Positions 63,160 through 64,000 of a stretch of DNA of 64,000 nt are shown here, piece by piece. The notes beneath the pieces are model-generated. The model saw only the letters and a list, made by a program, of their open reading frames with translations, searched no databases and was not told the DNA's origin. Positions within the stretch are counted from its first letter, which is position 1; each line of letters begins with the position of its first letter. The DNA comes from Juglans regia (taxonomy: Eukaryota > Streptophyta > Magnoliopsida > Fagales > Juglandaceae). A program made the translations under genes and the position numbers. Where the stretch lies: the NCBI RefSeq assembly GCF_001411555.2, contig NC_049907.1:9618243-9682242 (forward strand), read 5' to 3'.

Positions 63160-64000
63160 ACAATGATATGAAATGAAATAAGATAAGATGATTTTATTAT
63201 TAAAATATGTGAGATGTGCAAGTATGATGATTTTATTATTAAAATATTATTTATTAATATCATTTTTATTTTAATATTTAAAAAAATTAAATTATTTTTA
63301 TATTTTATTTGGATGTTTGAAAAAATTATAATGATTAGTTAAAAAATTTAAAAACTTAAAATTAAAAAATATATGTATTTATAATATTTAGATAACGAGA
63401 TGAGATAAGAGGTTATTGCTATCCAAACTAAGCCAATGCAAATTGCAATCATCCGAGTAGCAACACATTTTTTTGACCTCATGCCGAGAAATGGAACCAA
63501 CTTTCTGTATAGAGGAAGTATCAATAAAGTTCCTTTAAAAAAAAAAAAACACTTATTTTTGGCATTTATAATTATTATCTTGTCCATAAAAGATAAAAAA
63601 AAAAAAAAAAAGAGAGGTAATTTTGGCTGTGTATTATGGTTTTAATGCATTTTTCATGATTTTAATCTGTTATACCCTTTAAGGGTAAAGGTCAATTCTC
63701 TCAAAACCCTTTCTTAAATAATTTTGGATAAAAAATAAAGTATTTAAAATTAAAAAAAAAAAAAAAAAAAGGAAAGGTAGTCACGTGAAGAGAATGAAAA
63801 AACAGTGAAAGAAACAAATGAGTAATCAGAAAGGAATTTTCGTTTCCTACCTACCTACCTATCTACCTCCCAACTTCAACCAATGTCTTGTTTCTCTTTT
63901 CCTTCAATCCCAACCCACCGTCTGTATTCTGTACATTTGTAGGTTGCGTTTGTATGTTGAAGTGAGTTGAATTAAGTTGAGTTGAGATAATAAAATATTA
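63160..64000. repeat. AT-rich dispersed MITEs at the window end
   Basis: A copy at about 63160-63435 ('gaaataagataagatgattt' to 'tgctatccaaactaagcc') and the start of another at about 63945 ('gcgtttgtatgttgaagtg') running off the window. Poly(A) runs lie at 63539-63550, 63596-63611 and 63752-63770. No gene is seen. Confidence 0.5.

Overview
The window is nuclear DNA of a dicot plant, probably a woody species. It holds introns with GT..AG ends, plant gene families (an E2 ubiquitin-conjugating enzyme and an NDR1/HIN1-like protein), a plant L1-type LINE with a C-terminal RNase H, Tat-like gypsy remnants, TRIMs and many MITEs. Repeated AT-rich elements with ends like 'gtttggat..gagatgagatgag' remind me of Fagales (walnut/hickory) genomes; that is an impression, not a result. 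Gene density is low. I support three intact gene models: an unrecognised three-exon membrane protein at 24617-25933, an NHL/LEA2 gene at 37503-38237, and a four-exon E2 gene at 47465-51650.

The first 24 kb is one giant inverted repeat. Positions 1781-12868 are reverse-complemented at 12880-23966, around an 11-bp spacer. I found only eight substitutions and one 1-bp indel between the arms. From the apex outward each arm holds: a copy of the membrane-protein gene with one shared nonsense codon; a MITE fragment; a decayed 5.1-kb LINE; about 300 bp of the leader of the NHL gene that lies at 37.5 kb; a TRIM-bearing segment; and about 3 kb of a gypsy-type element. A third, intact gene copy lies just beyond the right arm (24.5-26.0 kb) and a fourth, badly decayed copy at 33.2-34.6 kb. 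The TRIM segment also has a relative at 29.9-30.5 kb. The arms are therefore built largely from pieces that also exist within the next 14 kb. A 432-bp element with 47-bp perfect terminal inverted repeats, AT-rich inside, sits exactly on the right outer edge of the palindrome.

From 26 to 47 kb the sequence is mostly transposon remnants around the NHL gene: a retroelement insertion with a 13-bp target duplication, several hAT-like MITEs with GC-rich subterminal motifs, a fold-back element, and a MULE-like MITE nested in a TRIM LTR. The E2 gene occupies 47.4-51.7 kb. From 54.5 to 60.8 kb there is a non-coding Tat-like LTR element (LARD) containing a nested 1.8-kb solo LTR and a minisatellite; more MITEs follow to the end.

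The main biological idea is that the palindrome places two identical, head-to-head gene copies on 11-kb arms. Read-through transcription would give a perfect hairpin RNA homologous to the intact third copy and, less closely, to the NHL leader. This could be a natural small-RNA-producing inverted-repeat locus. The main alternative is an assembly artefact, which must be excluded first.
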